Shown: positions 16,254-17,413 of the stretch, one piece after another
Layout of the letters: every line of letters starts with the position of its first letter
How positions within the stretch are numbered: the stretch's first letter is position 1
From: Pseudomonadota bacterium
GTDB lineage: Bacteria; Pseudomonadota; Alphaproteobacteria; Ferrovibrionales; Ferrovibrionaceae
Reading direction: 5' to 3'
Assembly (NCBI GenBank): GCA_021793055.1
Contig: JAJYTL010000030.1
Coordinates: 1 to 17,413, forward strand
DNA: 17,413 nt
Notes under the pieces: generated by a model
Database searches by the model: none
What the model was told of the DNA's origin: nothing
What the model saw: the letters and a program-made list of their open reading frames with translations, nothing else
Translations under genes and position numbers: made by a program

Positions 16254-16529
16254 CTATAGCTTCTTCAGCCGCCTCAAGAGGCGATCGATCACGGCGTCAG
16301 CGAGCGCGTTGATATCGACCTGTCGCTCGGCTGGCCGGCGCACCTGCCGTCTTTGTTTAACACTGCGCCCAGAAGAGGCGCCGGTAACGTCCTGACGGCG
16401 ACGTCCCTGGCGAATCAAATACACCGTGTTTACGGACACGCCGTATTGCGCGGAAAGCTCCTTCGCTGAATTCTTCGATGTATAAATCCTGCGAACGGCG
16501 TCGTCGGATAGCTTCTGTCTACGTGGCAT
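16254..16529 (-). CDS. Small helix-turn-helix DNA-binding protein
   Basis: 91 residues. The N-terminal half, LSDDAVRRIYTSKNSAKELS followed by AQYGVSVNTVYLIRQGRRR, fits the HTH pattern seen in phage-type and homing-endonuclease-associated DNA-binding modules (LTxExVxxI...S..ELAxxYGVSxxTVxxIRxGRxW). The middle is very basic and the C-terminus (ADAVIDRLLRRLKKL) is an amphipathic helix that could dimerise. AGGAGG (16535-16540) lies five bases before the ATG at 16529, an excellent ribosome-binding site. No nuclease or transposase domain is attached. It may be a small regulator or a remnant of a mobile element. Confidence 0.72.
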   Translation of the reverse strand: MPRRQKLSDDAVRRIYTSKNSAKELSAQYGVSVNTVYLIRQGRRRQDVTGASSGRSVKQRRQVRRPAERQVDINALADAVIDRLLRRLKKL

Positions 16530-16905
16530 TCATACCTCCTGTCGACATGCGACGAGGTTGGAGTGTTTCAAATAAGCTGAGGAAGGCCAATCCTACAGGG
16601 ACGTATGTTATGTTCTCAATTCCGACATCTCTTACCCATCAGAAACAGTGGCAAAAAAATGTCTGGGAAACTTAGGACACAGTAGTAAACAAAACGAGAG
16701 TGTTCCGAATTCGGGATGCCATACCGCTGAATCCATTCGCACTATCATATCTTGCTGGCGGGAACGAAAGAAGGGAGTTGCATGAAACTCCCTATGCGGC
16801 CGTCGCCAATGCGTCGCCGTGATGGACACATTAAACTTGTTCTCGATGTTCGGATGCTACGTGATTGCGGGAAGGGCTTGGGTAGCTAAGCTAACGTGAA
16901 GGAAG
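16530..16905. other. AT-richer gene-free stretch
   Basis: 376 bp between the HTH gene and the SRAP gene, noticeably richer in A and T than the rest of the window. It holds the ribosome-binding site of the HTH gene. An open frame of 65 codons on the minus strand has no ribosome-binding site and no recognisable pattern. I see no inverted terminal repeats or other mobile-element ends. Confidence 0.4.
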
Positions 16906-17413
16906 CTAGCTGGCCGGCGGCGTCAGGACGTCGGGCGAATCATCGTCCCGGATATTGCTAGGCACCGGAAAGGCAATCAGATCGTCCTCGGGCGCCGGCC
17001 GGAGAAGATCCTTCCGCGGCTCCTCGAGCCAACTCTCCCAGTCTTCCCGTGCCAGGATGACCGGCATGCGGTCATGGATCCGCGCGAGGAGTGCATTCGG
17101 CTCCGTCACGATGATGGTGCAGCTCTCGATGCCGAGATGCTCGTTCCGCTCCCATAGTCCCGCGAAGGTGAGCGGCGCGCCGGAGCGGGTCGTGATGTAG
17201 AAGCGGGTCTTGCGGCGGCCTTCTTCCGCCGCGGACCATTCATAAAAGCCCGAGGCCGGGATCAGGCACCGGCGATGGCGGAACGGACCCGAGAAGCTTC
17301 GTCTGGTGGCAACGCTCTCGGCCCGGGCGTTGAACATACTGTAGGTGTGGTCTTCTTCCTTCGCCCAGGCCGGAACGAGCCACCACTTGACGAACGTGGC
17401 CTCACCCCCGCAA
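16906..17413 (-). CDS. SRAP-family (YedK/HMCES-like) abasic-site protein, 5' end beyond the window
   Basis: SRAP proteins crosslink to abasic sites in single-stranded DNA through an N-terminal Cys2 and protect them from strand breakage. 168 C-terminal residues are visible; the start with its catalytic Cys lies beyond the right edge. Family marks in order: WWLVPAWAKE, FNARAES (active-site Asn), RRCLIPASGFYEW (active-site Glu), PLTFAGLWE, and ARIHDRMPVILAREDWESWL (active-site His). The stop is TAG at 16906. The C-terminal end (SPDVLTPPAS) is short and polar. In other bacteria the gene is often SOS-controlled; no promoter is visible here. It lies 1.9 kb from ssb, which is functionally fitting but may be chance. 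Confidence 0.93.
   Translation of the reverse strand, partial: CGGEATFVKWWLVPAWAKEEDHTYSMFNARAESVATRRSFSGPFRHRRCLIPASGFYEWSAAEEGRRKTRFYITTRSGAPLTFAGLWERNEHLGIESCTIIVTEPNALLARIHDRMPVILAREDWESWLEEPRKDLLRPAPEDDLIAFPVPSNIRDDDSPDVLTPPAS

Noticed and set aside
16632..16829. 65-codon minus-strand frame in the AT-rich gap
   Set aside because: No ribosome-binding site, no recognisable pattern, and length expected by chance.

Overview
This window is a GC-rich chromosomal segment that looks like an alphaproteobacterium. A Hyphomicrobiales or Rhodospirillales-type organism is likely, but the genus cannot be told from sequence alone. The reasons are the strong GC bias with long shadow reading frames, the queA-tgt and gyrA-coaD groupings on one strand, an SSB ending in DFDDEIPF, and one interspersed hairpin that resembles the intergenic repeats of Rhizobium-type genomes. 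The first nine bases match the 3' end of an Illumina adapter and break a conserved protein motif, so the left edge is probably a contig end with untrimmed adapter.

Left part (1-5.8 kb). An MdtAB-type RND efflux pair on the minus strand (adaptor complete, permease cut at the edge) is followed by a divergent gene for a stand-alone CZB zinc-binding domain. Next comes a structured non-coding stretch ending in a plus-strand terminator. Two exported proteins follow on the minus strand: an outer-membrane beta-barrel and a small secreted protein built from about 17 five-residue PEI/GPS-like repeats. A non-coding region of about 0.7 kb then carries a RIME-like hairpin and a strong plus-strand terminator. 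It is followed by a small exported hypothetical protein that may be translated from a leaderless message.

Middle (5.9-15.0 kb). This is a housekeeping block on the minus strand. It holds tRNA-Lys(UUU) with a clear sigma70-type promoter, then tgt and queA (ATGA overlap, queuosine synthesis), coaD and gyrA (GTGA overlap, CoA synthesis and DNA gyrase A), a TPR/GT41 SPINDLY-OGT-like glycosyltransferase, and ssb. In transcription order it runs ssb, GT41 gene, gyrA, coaD, queA, tgt. One 60-residue protein lies on the plus strand between tRNA-Lys and tgt.

Right part (15.0-17.4 kb). Immediately upstream of ssb there is a 20-bp repeat present 3.5 times, then an AT-richer region with no large gene. 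It contains two small plus-strand genes (70 and 64 residues), a 91-residue HTH protein on the minus strand, and an SRAP/YedK-type abasic-site protein that runs off the right edge. uvrA, which often lies beside ssb in this class, is not present here, so this end looks like accessory or rearranged sequence.

I did not find a complete, clearly new multi-gene system. The observations most worth checking are the pentad-repeat secreted protein, the CZB protein lacking one expected ligand, the ssb upstream repeats, and two terminator-ended non-coding stretches that could be small RNAs.
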